Source of the DNA: Chloroflexota bacterium
GTDB taxonomy: Bacteria; Chloroflexota; Anaerolineae; Promineifilales; Promineifilaceae
DNA length: 64,000 bases
Direction of reading: 5' to 3'
Assembly (NCBI GenBank): GCA_013112725.1
Contig: JABFFZ010000010.1
Span: 1 to 64,000 of the forward strand
Below, piece by piece: positions 50,121 through 58,221 of this stretch. Position numbers and translations under genes: made by a program. The notes beneath the pieces are model-generated. The model was not told the origin of the DNA. It made no database searches and saw only the letters and a program-made list of their open reading frames with translations. The first letter of the stretch is position 1. Each line of letters begins with the position of its first letter.

Positions 50121-51696
50121 CTTGCCCTCCTTCGGCGCGCGCTTTGGCCTTTTTCACCGCCTGGCGCAAAACGCCTTCGATGAGGCGCGCCAGGGTGACG
50201 TCACGCATTTCCGAAAAGTCAGCTTTTACTCCGGCCACTTCTGGCAACTCATTAACAAGGGCAAATTGCCCCACCTGCTTGATCTCCTGCAAAATCCAAT
50301 TCTTGAAGTTGCTTTGATTGAGTCGCGCTTTTTCCCATTGTTTGACGGCCGTTGGCGACAACTGTTCAAAGTGCTTGACGATCTCCTGCAAGTCCGCTCT
50401 ATGCCAGGCGCGTCGCGCCGCCAGCCGTGCCCGTGACAGATGGGCTGTCTGCGGCAACGCCTGAAATTGGCTTAGTTCCTGGATACGGCCGATCAACCTT
50501 TGCTCCACCAGCGCCTGCAACTGCCGGTTCGCCATCTCTTGCGCCAGTTTATGGGATTCAGAGGAGAGAGGTATGTTGCTCAGCGCGGGCAATGCAACAG
50601 GGGCCACGCTTTGCGAAACTTTGGCTGTATTGTGCCAGTTCAGGGCAACCCGTCCATACCCCTCGGCGCGCCGCTCACCAACACCATGGTCTACCCATGC
50701 CTGTAACTCAGAATAACATTCGGGCGGGAAAACAAAAACACTGCCTGACTGAATAGCCCACGATTGGCAGAGAGGTAACCCCCATTTGCGGTTAAATCCG
50801 CCAACCGGGCGCAGGCGGTAACAGGCAGTGAGTGGCTTTTTACCTGATGGGGAAAGTAGACGGTCGCTAATCTGCCCCTGCTCGTCACGCCAGATGAGGT
50901 CGCTCAGGCAAGTAAGAATGGCATGTTCGGGTTCGGTTACGGCCGTTGCCTCTTCATCCTCCTCGGCCCAATCCGCATCATCCATCCCCTCATCAATTCC
51001 GTTAACGGGTAGAGGCGTGAACTCACGCCAATCCTGTTCCAAAGAGATGTTGGTGATGGTGACGCGACCATAACCGGCCGTATGTGACCCACCCAGGCGC
51101 AAGTCACCTGCTTCTAGTAATTTCTTTGCCGTTTCTAGCAACGCCTCATTCTCAGACAGTATTACCCCAGCAAACGACTGCCCAACCGCCAGCGCCTCAT
51201 ACCGGTACACCTGGCTCGCCTCTTCACTTTTGCGGTTGGGATCGTCGCTGGTGTTGTGAACCAGGCCAATCATATCTGGTGAGATGAGTTGAACGGCATC
51301 GCCCGCTTGCCAGACAAAATCGCCACTGGCAGGAGGCTTAACCGGATCGTCTCCTGGTAGTTCATGGGCAAAATCGGTGATTTCAACCGTTGGTTCACCC
51401 GCATTATCCTTCGCCACAAACCAGGAAAGCGGCTTAGGCAAGGCGCGGACTTTTGTTGTAGGATGGGCTGGATAGGCATTCAAATAACAAACCGTGCCGT
51501 CCAGGAATAATTGTGGCGCTATTTTGTCCTCCTCCCGATTCAGAGGTTTCCCGGCCAGGTAACGCCCTACCAGCGCGCCGCGAATCATACTGCCGGGGAT
51601 GAATGGGTAAGCAATGGCGCTATTCGCTTCTCCGCTTTGTATCTGCGTGGTGAGTACCGGCTCCTGGAGGTGAATGGTAAAAGTCACTGCTTTCAT
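50113..51696 (-). CDS. csx10: Csx10 (Cas5-like RAMP) with helical C-terminal extension
   Basis: This 527-residue RAMP starts FTIHLQEPVLTTQIQSGEAN and AYPFIPGSMIRGALVGRYL, the Csx10 signature, with glycine loops GSHTAGYGRVTI and GERRAEGYGRVALNW. It should bind the 5' handle of the guide RNA. Residues after about 365 are purely helical and may be a fused Cas11 small subunit, which the locus otherwise lacks. Met 51696 is chosen: it has AGGAGG upstream and its ATG overlaps the previous stop as ATGA; the longer frame lies inside the upstream gene. Confidence 0.87.
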   Translation of the reverse strand: MKAVTFTIHLQEPVLTTQIQSGEANSAIAYPFIPGSMIRGALVGRYLAGKPLNREEDKIAPQLFLDGTVCYLNAYPAHPTTKVRALPKPLSWFVAKDNAGEPTVEITDFAHELPGDDPVKPPASGDFVWQAGDAVQLISPDMIGLVHNTSDDPNRKSEEASQVYRYEALAVGQSFAGVILSENEALLETAKKLLEAGDLRLGGSHTAGYGRVTITNISLEQDWREFTPLPVNGIDEGMDDADWAEEDEEATAVTEPEHAILTCLSDLIWRDEQGQISDRLLSPSGKKPLTACYRLRPVGGFNRKWGLPLCQSWAIQSGSVFVFPPECYSELQAWVDHGVGERRAEGYGRVALNWHNTAKVSQSVAPVALPALSNIPLSSESHKLAQEMANRQLQALVEQRLIGRIQELSQFQALPQTAHLSRARLAARRAWHRADLQEIVKHFEQLSPTAVKQWEKARLNQSNFKNWILQEIKQVGQFALVNELPEVAGVKADFSEMRDVTLARLIEGVLRQAVKKAKARAEGGQDG

Positions 51697-52418
51697 ACCT
51701 GTTGTACCTCCTGAACAAATTGCGCAAACCAGGCAACTGGTGTTGTGGCTGCTGGCGTATCGTACAGGGTAGCGCGTAAACGGCCGTAACCCCGATTGCG
51801 ATTGGTACCTGCCCGGTGAAACGCCTGCACACATGCCGCCAGTAACCACTGTGCCCGTTCGGGAATTGGTTCCGTAAAATCCAGCCGGGCGGTGAGCGTC
51901 ACCCCGCGCATAATGACCCGGATCGTGCGCAGCGTATTTTCTTTGGGGGCGCCGCTTTTCTCGTCAACGGCCGTTTGCCGCCGCAGCGCCGTCAACGACT
52001 CCAGATTCATCCGCTGCTTGTGACCAATAGCCTGCTCCCGTTTTGTTTCATCTGAGAGCATGTACAAGGGGCGGAAATCGGCTTGAATTCTTTGCCGCAA
52101 ATCATCAGGCAGTTGGGCGTTGCCCACCACCATACACCCTATTTCCTCAGCCCGGCTGCCTGGCGACCCAAACAGAAAACGGGCGGCACTCTCCCAGGCA
52201 GACATATCAGGACGGTCGGCTTGCAGCAGCGCAGCCAGCACCTCCGCACATTCAGCCGCCAACAACCCCTTGAGCGTCTTACCCCCTAAAAAAGGCAGGC
52301 CAAAAGCATCATGTTGCACCTCGGCATCCACCAGACCGGCCACGCCATCACCACGCCCAAAGGCAGCATCACTCAACAACTCCAGCTTGAGCCATAAAGG
52401 CCCTTTTACTTCGCTCAT
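51693..52418 (-). CDS. Cas7/Csm3-like RAMP backbone protein
   Basis: This 241-residue protein has FGRGDGVAGLVDAEVQHDAF followed by GLPFLGGKTLKGLLAAECAE, matching the Cas7 segment that carries the target-RNA-cutting Asp (several Asp are available), and the glycine loop NRGYGRLRATLYD. It should form the repeating backbone along the guide. It overlaps both neighbours as ATGA, which implies coupled synthesis with Cas10 and Csx10. Confidence 0.87.
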   Translation of the reverse strand: MSEVKGPLWLKLELLSDAAFGRGDGVAGLVDAEVQHDAFGLPFLGGKTLKGLLAAECAEVLAALLQADRPDMSAWESAARFLFGSPGSRAEEIGCMVVGNAQLPDDLRQRIQADFRPLYMLSDETKREQAIGHKQRMNLESLTALRRQTAVDEKSGAPKENTLRTIRVIMRGVTLTARLDFTEPIPERAQWLLAACVQAFHRAGTNRNRGYGRLRATLYDTPAATTPVAWFAQFVQEVQQV

Positions 52419-54067
52419 GGCATCTTCTCCTGTTGGGTTTTTGGCTCTAAATGCACATAGAAGTCCATCGCCTCAATCGCATCAAAGTAGCCACAATCCT
52501 CACTATGCCACCCGGTTTCCATCATAGATTGCCCTGGTATTTCGGGCAGTGCGGGTAAACCATAATTCTGGCGGAAGAGGCGCACCGCTTCACCGCCCTG
52601 GCGCAGTGGCTCTCGCAGAGCCTTGATCTTGTTCCGATGCCTGTACCAATCACTGTTTTCCTGAAACTGCCTGGTTACGTTGCTGAAATTGTCCCATGAA
52701 CGCCAATACTTACTGCCCGCCGGTGGTGCGCCCACATCCAGGCGTACCGGGCGCATTAGTAAGCTGTGCCCGGCCTGGGAACGGTACTCTCGCTCACGTA
52801 ACTGCCCCAATGACAAGATGACGCCGCTGGTGGCATAATGCCAATCGAGGACAATGCCCGAACCCTGTGGCGTCAGCGCCGGTAACTTCTTCTTGGCCGA
52901 GCTACAGAGGGCATCAGCCAGTTCATAGGCGCGCGAAAAAGGATAATGGGATTTAACAATAGCTACCCCGGCTCGCGCGTTGAGCGGCTCTCCTATTTCG
53001 CCTTCTGTTTTGCCCGGCAGCGGTTCCCCTTCACCCAAATGGCGGAGGTAGTAAGCAGCCAGGGCCAACCCCAACCGACCTTCACTGACAAAGGTAACGT
53101 CATCGCCGCCAAACACGATAGGACGAAAGGGCAACACGCGATGGTCGTCATTGTCAACGGGAAAAGGAACAACCCCGTCAAATCTGCCATTTTTCGGGTC
53201 TACCGAATTCACCAGCAGTTGGACAGTGGCCCGCAAAGCGGCCGTGGCCCTGGTCTGGACAGCATCGCTAAAACGGCGCAATTGACGGCAGTAGTTGTCG
53301 TTGTCTTTAGCCGCCGGATGAGCATCAGCTATCGCCCCAAAACGTTCGCCCATCCCATTCCCATCCGCATGAATCACGGCAATATAGCTGGACTCTCCCC
53401 GCTCGCCCATCAGGTTAAAGTCGTCGGTAAACGGAAAGCCTCCGCTGACACTTTGCAACAAGCGCTGTACTCGCATCTTCCCCGCTTCGGTCGCCTGATA
53501 CTTGTGCAGGACGCTTTGGGCAATCAGGCTCCCGTCTTCGTCTACGCCAACGGCCGGTAAACCGGTAAACACACAGTTAGCTGTGACGCCCAAACCTATC
53601 AAAGGGACGCTCTGCTGGCGGTTCAGCTTGCGCGCCGCTATTTTTCTGCGCACTTGTTTATGTACGGAGGCCGCAGCATCTTGATCCCAATCCAACTTCT
53701 CATGGCCGACAACAAGTGACAAACCTCTGGCTTGTCCTATCGCTGTGCGTGTGAGCGCTTTGGTAAACGGAATCGCCCGTTCAGTGGGTGGACCACTGAA
53801 CAATAGGAGTGCATTACCACCGCCCCAATAAATGATTTGGGCGGGCAGCAACTCTCTCATCCACTCGCTTAATAGCCAGGCCTGTTCCTCTTCATCCCAG
53901 GTGGCATTGTGTTCAATTCCCAGGTCATCAAGAATCTCTATCACCCAATCCGTTGTGGCCTGAGAGACCAATTCGGAAGCGCCAATGTTTTGTTTCAGGT
54001 TATTGCTGCCAAAAATATATTCCTGGATGCCACTGACTTCAATTTGAGTAAGCGTCACTTCTCGCAT
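52415..54067 (-). CDS. cas10: Cas10 large subunit with GGDD cyclase, no HD domain
   Basis: This 550-residue protein has two Palm domains: an N-terminal one (QIEVSGIQEYIFGSNNLKQN) and a cyclase Palm with VIHADGNGMGERFGAI (metal Asp near 234) and PIVFGGDDVTFVSEG (GGDD 320-323). There is no N-terminal HD nuclease and no zinc-finger cysteines. Target-RNA binding should therefore trigger cyclic oligoadenylate synthesis rather than DNA cutting by Cas10. The gene contains no ACGGCCGT octamer. It is translationally coupled (ATGA) to the following RAMP. Confidence 0.95.
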   Translation of the reverse strand: MREVTLTQIEVSGIQEYIFGSNNLKQNIGASELVSQATTDWVIEILDDLGIEHNATWDEEEQAWLLSEWMRELLPAQIIYWGGGNALLLFSGPPTERAIPFTKALTRTAIGQARGLSLVVGHEKLDWDQDAAASVHKQVRRKIAARKLNRQQSVPLIGLGVTANCVFTGLPAVGVDEDGSLIAQSVLHKYQATEAGKMRVQRLLQSVSGGFPFTDDFNLMGERGESSYIAVIHADGNGMGERFGAIADAHPAAKDNDNYCRQLRRFSDAVQTRATAALRATVQLLVNSVDPKNGRFDGVVPFPVDNDDHRVLPFRPIVFGGDDVTFVSEGRLGLALAAYYLRHLGEGEPLPGKTEGEIGEPLNARAGVAIVKSHYPFSRAYELADALCSSAKKKLPALTPQGSGIVLDWHYATSGVILSLGQLREREYRSQAGHSLLMRPVRLDVGAPPAGSKYWRSWDNFSNVTRQFQENSDWYRHRNKIKALREPLRQGGEAVRLFRQNYGLPALPEIPGQSMMETGWHSEDCGYFDAIEAMDFYVHLEPKTQQEKMP

Positions 54068-54081
54068 ATAGATATCTCCTT

Positions 54082-55329
54082 TTAGTTAGCCTGCTGGAAC
54101 CAATCCGCCAGATGATGGGTCAGACCGCTCAATTGATCACGGCCAAACACCTGCACTTTACCTTCAGCGTCCCATGAACGCGACACTTCACTTTGTAATC
54201 GTGGGGGATCATCGTAACAACAAACCAATGCTGTACGCGCCTCGTCCCCCCCTAACTGGCGTGCGCGCACAAATGCCTCAAGCAAATGCTCTTTAGCTTC
54301 CTTTCTAACGCTTGTAGATATGCAGGATATGACAAACAGTTGGTAGCCTATCAGGGCAACCACATCCAACTCAAAGTCATCTCTCTTGGCGACAGCTTTA
54401 TAGTTCAAACCTTTTTCACTGGTATGAATTGATGGGTTGGCTGTTTGCCGGACGCACCATAAAACGTATTCTTCTAACCAATGCCCCCGAAACCAATCCC
54501 GGCAATTTGTCAAACGCACATTCGGTTTGCCGGGAAGCAATTTTGCAGCAACCATATCGCCTGTTGCCGGTGTGACCCCACATAACTGATTGAAGGCGGC
54601 GGTAATTGTTTCCAAACCAGGGTTTTGAGCGGATGTGGGCAGAACTTTGTGCTGCTCTTTGTAAACCCATTTCTTCCAGGCCAGATGGCCTTTTTCGGTG
54701 CTGTTTAATCGGGCTATCGCCTGGCACAACTCTAGCAGCCCTGGCGTATCCTCTACTTTGGCCCAATTTACGTTTTGAATGACTCGTTCGTAACCATGTA
54801 ACTGTGCCAGTTCATCAGGGGCAACTTCCAACCTTTGACGGAGAGGGTCTTCTTTTAGAAGGTAAATGGGTTCGCTGCTTTCCGTGCCAGAGCCATCAAT
54901 CCAAAGCGCGAGCTGGCGCGGGTCGAGGTAGGAAAAGATCGGGCGAGGATGGGCGCTGCCCAAAACCTGTTCTATAATGCGGTAGGTGTGGACAGACATG
55001 GATTTGGTACCACCTGTGTAGTGAAAACCGACACGGCCGTTAATGCCATTCTTCTTCAAGATTTCACGGATACGGCCTTCAATGCCGACATTGTTGGAAC
55101 TAGGAATCGGTTCTGGCTTAATTGACCAGTTTGGGTTTTTCTGCCGTAAGAAAGCTTCCAGGTTTTCGGCCGTCTTTTTCGTACTTGGTTCGCCATCGTA
55201 ACCGTCAGAGTGGAGCAGCCAGATAGTGGCATCTGGCGCGGCCAAAAGTTGGGCCGCCACCGCATTCGGCAGCGGGTTGCCGCCTACCAGAAGGATTAAA
55301 TGGTCGCATTTGGGTAATTCGTCTGTCAT
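54082..55329 (-). CDS. Card1/Can2-like CARF nuclease (DUF1887)
   Basis: This 415-residue protein has an N-terminal CARF domain (LILLVGGNPLPNAVAAQLLA, HYTGGTKSMSVHTYRIIEQV), the cA4-binding type of Card1/Can2, and a C-terminal DUF1887 nuclease (FRGHWLEEYVLWCVRQ, FELDVVALIGYQLFVISCIS, LLEAFVRARQLGGDEARTAL). Bound cA4 should activate cutting of single-stranded DNA or RNA. The usual (E/C)xK is SCIST, so the catalytic Lys may be one of the later ones (RKEAK). ATG 55329 has GAGGA upstream; the longer frame is rejected. It lies 15 bp before cas10. Confidence 0.87.
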   Translation of the reverse strand: MTDELPKCDHLILLVGGNPLPNAVAAQLLAAPDATIWLLHSDGYDGEPSTKKTAENLEAFLRQKNPNWSIKPEPIPSSNNVGIEGRIREILKKNGINGRVGFHYTGGTKSMSVHTYRIIEQVLGSAHPRPIFSYLDPRQLALWIDGSGTESSEPIYLLKEDPLRQRLEVAPDELAQLHGYERVIQNVNWAKVEDTPGLLELCQAIARLNSTEKGHLAWKKWVYKEQHKVLPTSAQNPGLETITAAFNQLCGVTPATGDMVAAKLLPGKPNVRLTNCRDWFRGHWLEEYVLWCVRQTANPSIHTSEKGLNYKAVAKRDDFELDVVALIGYQLFVISCISTSVRKEAKEHLLEAFVRARQLGGDEARTALVCCYDDPPRLQSEVSRSWDAEGKVQVFGRDQLSGLTHHLADWFQQAN

Positions 55330-55390
55330 TTGTTGTCCTCTAGCACGTACATAAGACGATTGAGCAAATCGTCCCACGATACTTTTCCAC

Positions 55391-56266
55391 TCACACCACC
55401 AGCCCCTCAAACTTATCCGCAATAAAGCGGTAATCCAGCCACTCGCCGTCCGGCAGGTTCCAGGCGTTGCGGCACTCGGCCAGGATGACCGTTTTGTGAC
55501 TGTCTACCGTTTTCAGGCTAATCACCAGCTTCTCCGCCACCTGCTGCGGGTGCAGCCCCTCCGCAAAGGCCAGCAGCACCTCCCGCTGCCGCTCCGTCAG
55601 CCGCCGCGTCACGGCCGTACACCGCCCCCTTTCCGCCTCATCTAACAGGCGACGAGGCACAGCCAACACATCCCCATCCGCCGGCAACGGCCGTGTCAAC
55701 TGCCGCAGCACCGGGAAATAACTGCCCCAGGGCATCATCGGCACCTGAATCAGGTTAAAGCCCGTTCCCGGCGGCAGATGCATCAGCGCCCCTTCCCGGC
55801 TGCGCTCAATCCAGGGTTCCGGCGTGTACATATGCCATAACCGGTCCTGATGCCCAAAATGCAGCATCGAGACAGACATCGTCATCAATCCCAAAATACG
55901 GCGGCCACCGCTGATGCAAACATGAAGCGTATGATGCGCCTCTTTGAGGCCGATGATCAGCCCGTTAATCGCTTCCCAGGCCGTATGGGCATCCGCTTCA
56001 TTGTGGATGTCGGCCAGCGCATCCGTCTCGGTGGCTACCGGGAAAAGGGTCAGGCGCAACGGCCGTTTCCCATACCATGAACTCTCAACTTCTGCCGTCA
56101 CTTTGTGGATAGCCTCTTGCAAACGAGGCGCTTCCGAGGCAAAGTGAATCAGCAGCAGATGCGTAATCGCCACCCCCCGCGCCAACAAAGCATCCAACGC
56201 AAACGTCACCACCTGCGGCTGTCCGCCCAGAGTGGTGACTAAGGTGGTCTCACGGTTCAGATCCAT
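55391..56266 (-). CDS. CARF (NE0113-type) protein fused to LuxR-type HTH
   Basis: This 291-residue protein starts with a Cas_NE0113-like CARF domain (VTTLGGQPQVVTFALDALLA, HVCISGGRRILGLMTMSVSM) and ends with a LuxR-type HTH (LTERQREVLLAFAEGLHPQQ, ISLKTVDSHKTVI). It fits a transcription factor that reads cyclic oligoadenylate. As the first gene of the island, divergent from the P-loop/Csx3 gene, it could control both operons. Some NE0113 proteins are ring nucleases, so it may also destroy its ligand. ATG 56266 is chosen over GTG 56290 because family members begin close to the TLGGQP motif. Confidence 0.82.
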   Translation of the reverse strand: MDLNRETTLVTTLGGQPQVVTFALDALLARGVAITHLLLIHFASEAPRLQEAIHKVTAEVESSWYGKRPLRLTLFPVATETDALADIHNEADAHTAWEAINGLIIGLKEAHHTLHVCISGGRRILGLMTMSVSMLHFGHQDRLWHMYTPEPWIERSREGALMHLPPGTGFNLIQVPMMPWGSYFPVLRQLTRPLPADGDVLAVPRRLLDEAERGRCTAVTRRLTERQREVLLAFAEGLHPQQVAEKLVISLKTVDSHKTVILAECRNAWNLPDGEWLDYRFIADKFEGLVV

Positions 56267-56362
56267 GATCAATTGGCTTTGGGTTGCCACTTTATGAAAC
56301 TGGCAAATAATAGCTTAAAAGGGCTACGCCAGTTTATACTGTGGTCAAAGGAGATGTCAATA

Positions 56363-57568
56363 ATGAATCACCAGTTTCCGGCCATCTTAATTGGCGGGCC
56401 GCCACATTCCGGTAAGTCGGTGCTGATCTACAGCCTGACGCGCGCCCTGCGCGAAGCGCGCATCAGCCACTACGTCTTGCGCGCCTGCCCCGACGGAGAA
56501 GGAGATTGGGCTTACCAGCTTCCCCAAGACCAGGTGCGCGCCATTCGCGTTAAAGGTGAATTTACACCGCAATTTACCCAACGGGTCATCAGCTATTTGC
56601 AGCACCGGCCCTTGCCCTTGTTGGTGGACGTGGGCGGCAAACCCACACCGGAGCAAGAAGAAATTTTTGCCCATTGCACCCAGGCCATCCTGCTCATTGG
56701 CCACCGGGCAGATGATCCCGGCGCGTTTGCCCGTGACTTGCAAACGTGGCAGGAAATGATGGCGCGTCAGCAAGTGCCCGTCATGCGCGTGATTCAATCA
56801 GATTTGCAGGAGGCAGATCGCCTCCAAGTCCAGAAGCAACGGGACGACGTCAAAAGCCTCTCCGCTTTGCACCGGGGCACCGAAGTTCACGGCCCTGTCT
56901 TTGAAACCATCATGGACGAGTTAGCCGTCAGCATGTCTTTTCCTGAACGCACACTGGCAGCCATCTACAAAGCCCAACTGCCAGATGGCGTCGCCTTTAT
57001 TGACCTGCCCCATTTAGCCGGTAAACTGGGTGATCCGGAGCGCTATTGGCAGCCAGATGACCTGCCTTACCTGCTAGAACAGCTACCGGCCGACCAACCC
57101 ATCGCCGTCTACGGCCGTTCCGCCAACTGGATATACGCCGTTCTGGCCCTGGCTACCCGTGTGCCACCCTTCACCATGTTCGACGCCAAACTCGGTTGGG
57201 TCACGCCACCCACCTTGCCCCGCCGGGCACACCAGCCCGGCCTGGATGATTGGCAGACACACCTGGTCCCGCAAGGCGCTGATTTTCTATTGGAAATGAA
57301 CACCGGCTCCCAATATCTGGATATTGATGAACCGGAACGCATCCCGCTGCCGCCGGTACCAGAGGGGACAGGTCTTATCCTGAGCGGGCGTATTCCCCAC
57401 TGGTTGGTAGTAGCGGTGTGCCAACAATTGGCCGCCACCCAATCCTGGGTAGCTGTTTACCAGCCCGCCCCGCTCCAGGCGGCCCTGGTGGTTGCCAGCC
57501 AGTGGCCGGACTACCCGGTAGGGCGGCTCATTCTGTGGCATACACCTGCTGCCAAAAAGCATTCATAA
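56363..57568 (+). CDS. P-loop NTPase fused to two Csx3-like domains
   Basis: This 401-residue protein has an N-terminal P-loop domain (ILIGGPPHSGKSVLIYSLTR, residues 8-27; LLVDVGGKPTPEQEE as Walker B-like region), a first Csx3-like unit at 205-283 (DQPIAVYGRSANWIYAVLAL) and a second at 305-392 (GTGLILSGRIPHWLVVAVCQ, SWVAVYQPAPLQAALVVASQ). Csx3/Crn3 is a ring nuclease for cA4, and fusions of Csx3 with an AAA-type domain are known. The catalytic His region of the second copy reads ASQWPDYPVG, with Gln where Csx3 has His. The ATG at 56363 follows AAAGGAG. It is divergent from the CARF-HTH gene. Confidence 0.77.
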   Translation: MNHQFPAILIGGPPHSGKSVLIYSLTRALREARISHYVLRACPDGEGDWAYQLPQDQVRAIRVKGEFTPQFTQRVISYLQHRPLPLLVDVGGKPTPEQEEIFAHCTQAILLIGHRADDPGAFARDLQTWQEMMARQQVPVMRVIQSDLQEADRLQVQKQRDDVKSLSALHRGTEVHGPVFETIMDELAVSMSFPERTLAAIYKAQLPDGVAFIDLPHLAGKLGDPERYWQPDDLPYLLEQLPADQPIAVYGRSANWIYAVLALATRVPPFTMFDAKLGWVTPPTLPRRAHQPGLDDWQTHLVPQGADFLLEMNTGSQYLDIDEPERIPLPPVPEGTGLILSGRIPHWLVVAVCQQLAATQSWVAVYQPAPLQAALVVASQWPDYPVGRLILWHTPAAKKHS

Positions 57569-57995
57569 ACTCACCAATCGTCCGCTCTTCTTGTAACAGG
57601 AAAGGTCGCTCGCCGGCCTGTTGGTTCAACAAGGCCACAAAGGGATAGGAAACAGGGTGTAAAAAACCAACCGGTTTGGCCGCCTGGCCCATCTGTTGTA
57701 CCAACAAATGGACACGTGGGTCGGTCAGCAGTTGCCGGCCGCAGGCTGCACCGCCGGCCAGCAACAAACCATCAGGCAACGGCCGTATCGCTTCTTCACC
57801 CACAAAAAAGGAAATGAGCGCCGCCGCCGGAACAGCGCCGCCGCCGGCCCCGGGGATAGAACCGGACTTCAATCCCAGGAAAATCGGTTCAATGCCTGCC
57901 TGCTCCAGCCAGAGCGTCGCTTGCTGCACACTCGTCTCGGCGTAACCCGCCGCACATAAGATATAACAATTCCCGGTCAATGCCTGTATCCTCAT
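57528..57995 (-). CDS. DJ-1/PfpI-like protein lacking the nucleophile cysteine
   Basis: This protein of about 155 residues has the DJ-1 layout: NCYILCAAGYAETSVQQATLW, PIFLGLKSGSIPGAGGG and LPDGLLLAGGAACGRQLL. At the nucleophile elbow, where the family has AxCxG, it reads KPVGFLHPVSYPF, so the catalytic Cys is gone. Glyoxalase or protease activity is therefore unlikely; it may be a binding protein. Its 3' end overlaps the convergent Csx3 gene by 41 bp. The start is uncertain (57995 or 58025). Confidence 0.65.
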   Translation of the reverse strand: MRIQALTGNCYILCAAGYAETSVQQATLWLEQAGIEPIFLGLKSGSIPGAGGGAVPAAALISFFVGEEAIRPLPDGLLLAGGAACGRQLLTDPRVHLLVQQMGQAAKPVGFLHPVSYPFVALLNQQAGERPFLLQEERTIGEFMNAFWQQVYATE

Positions 57996-58221
57996 TCTTA
58001 AAAAGAAACATGGCAACAAAATCATAGTTCTGCTGCCATGCCTGTCCTCCCATTTCACTATATAACCGTCACACCTGCACCATACCACAGAAAAAGAGGC
58101 TGGTTGGGCCGGTCAGGGCGAAAATAGACAAACGCAGGCAAAAAAGTGCGAAAAAGGGCAAGATCGGGCAAAATGGGGCAACAAAGAAGGGAACAACACA
58201 ACAATTCCCAAAGGACAGCTT

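Noticed and set aside
51697..51849. N-terminal extension of Csx10
   Set aside because: It lies inside the upstream Cas7-like gene, and the ATGA-coupled start with AGGAGG at 51696 is far better.
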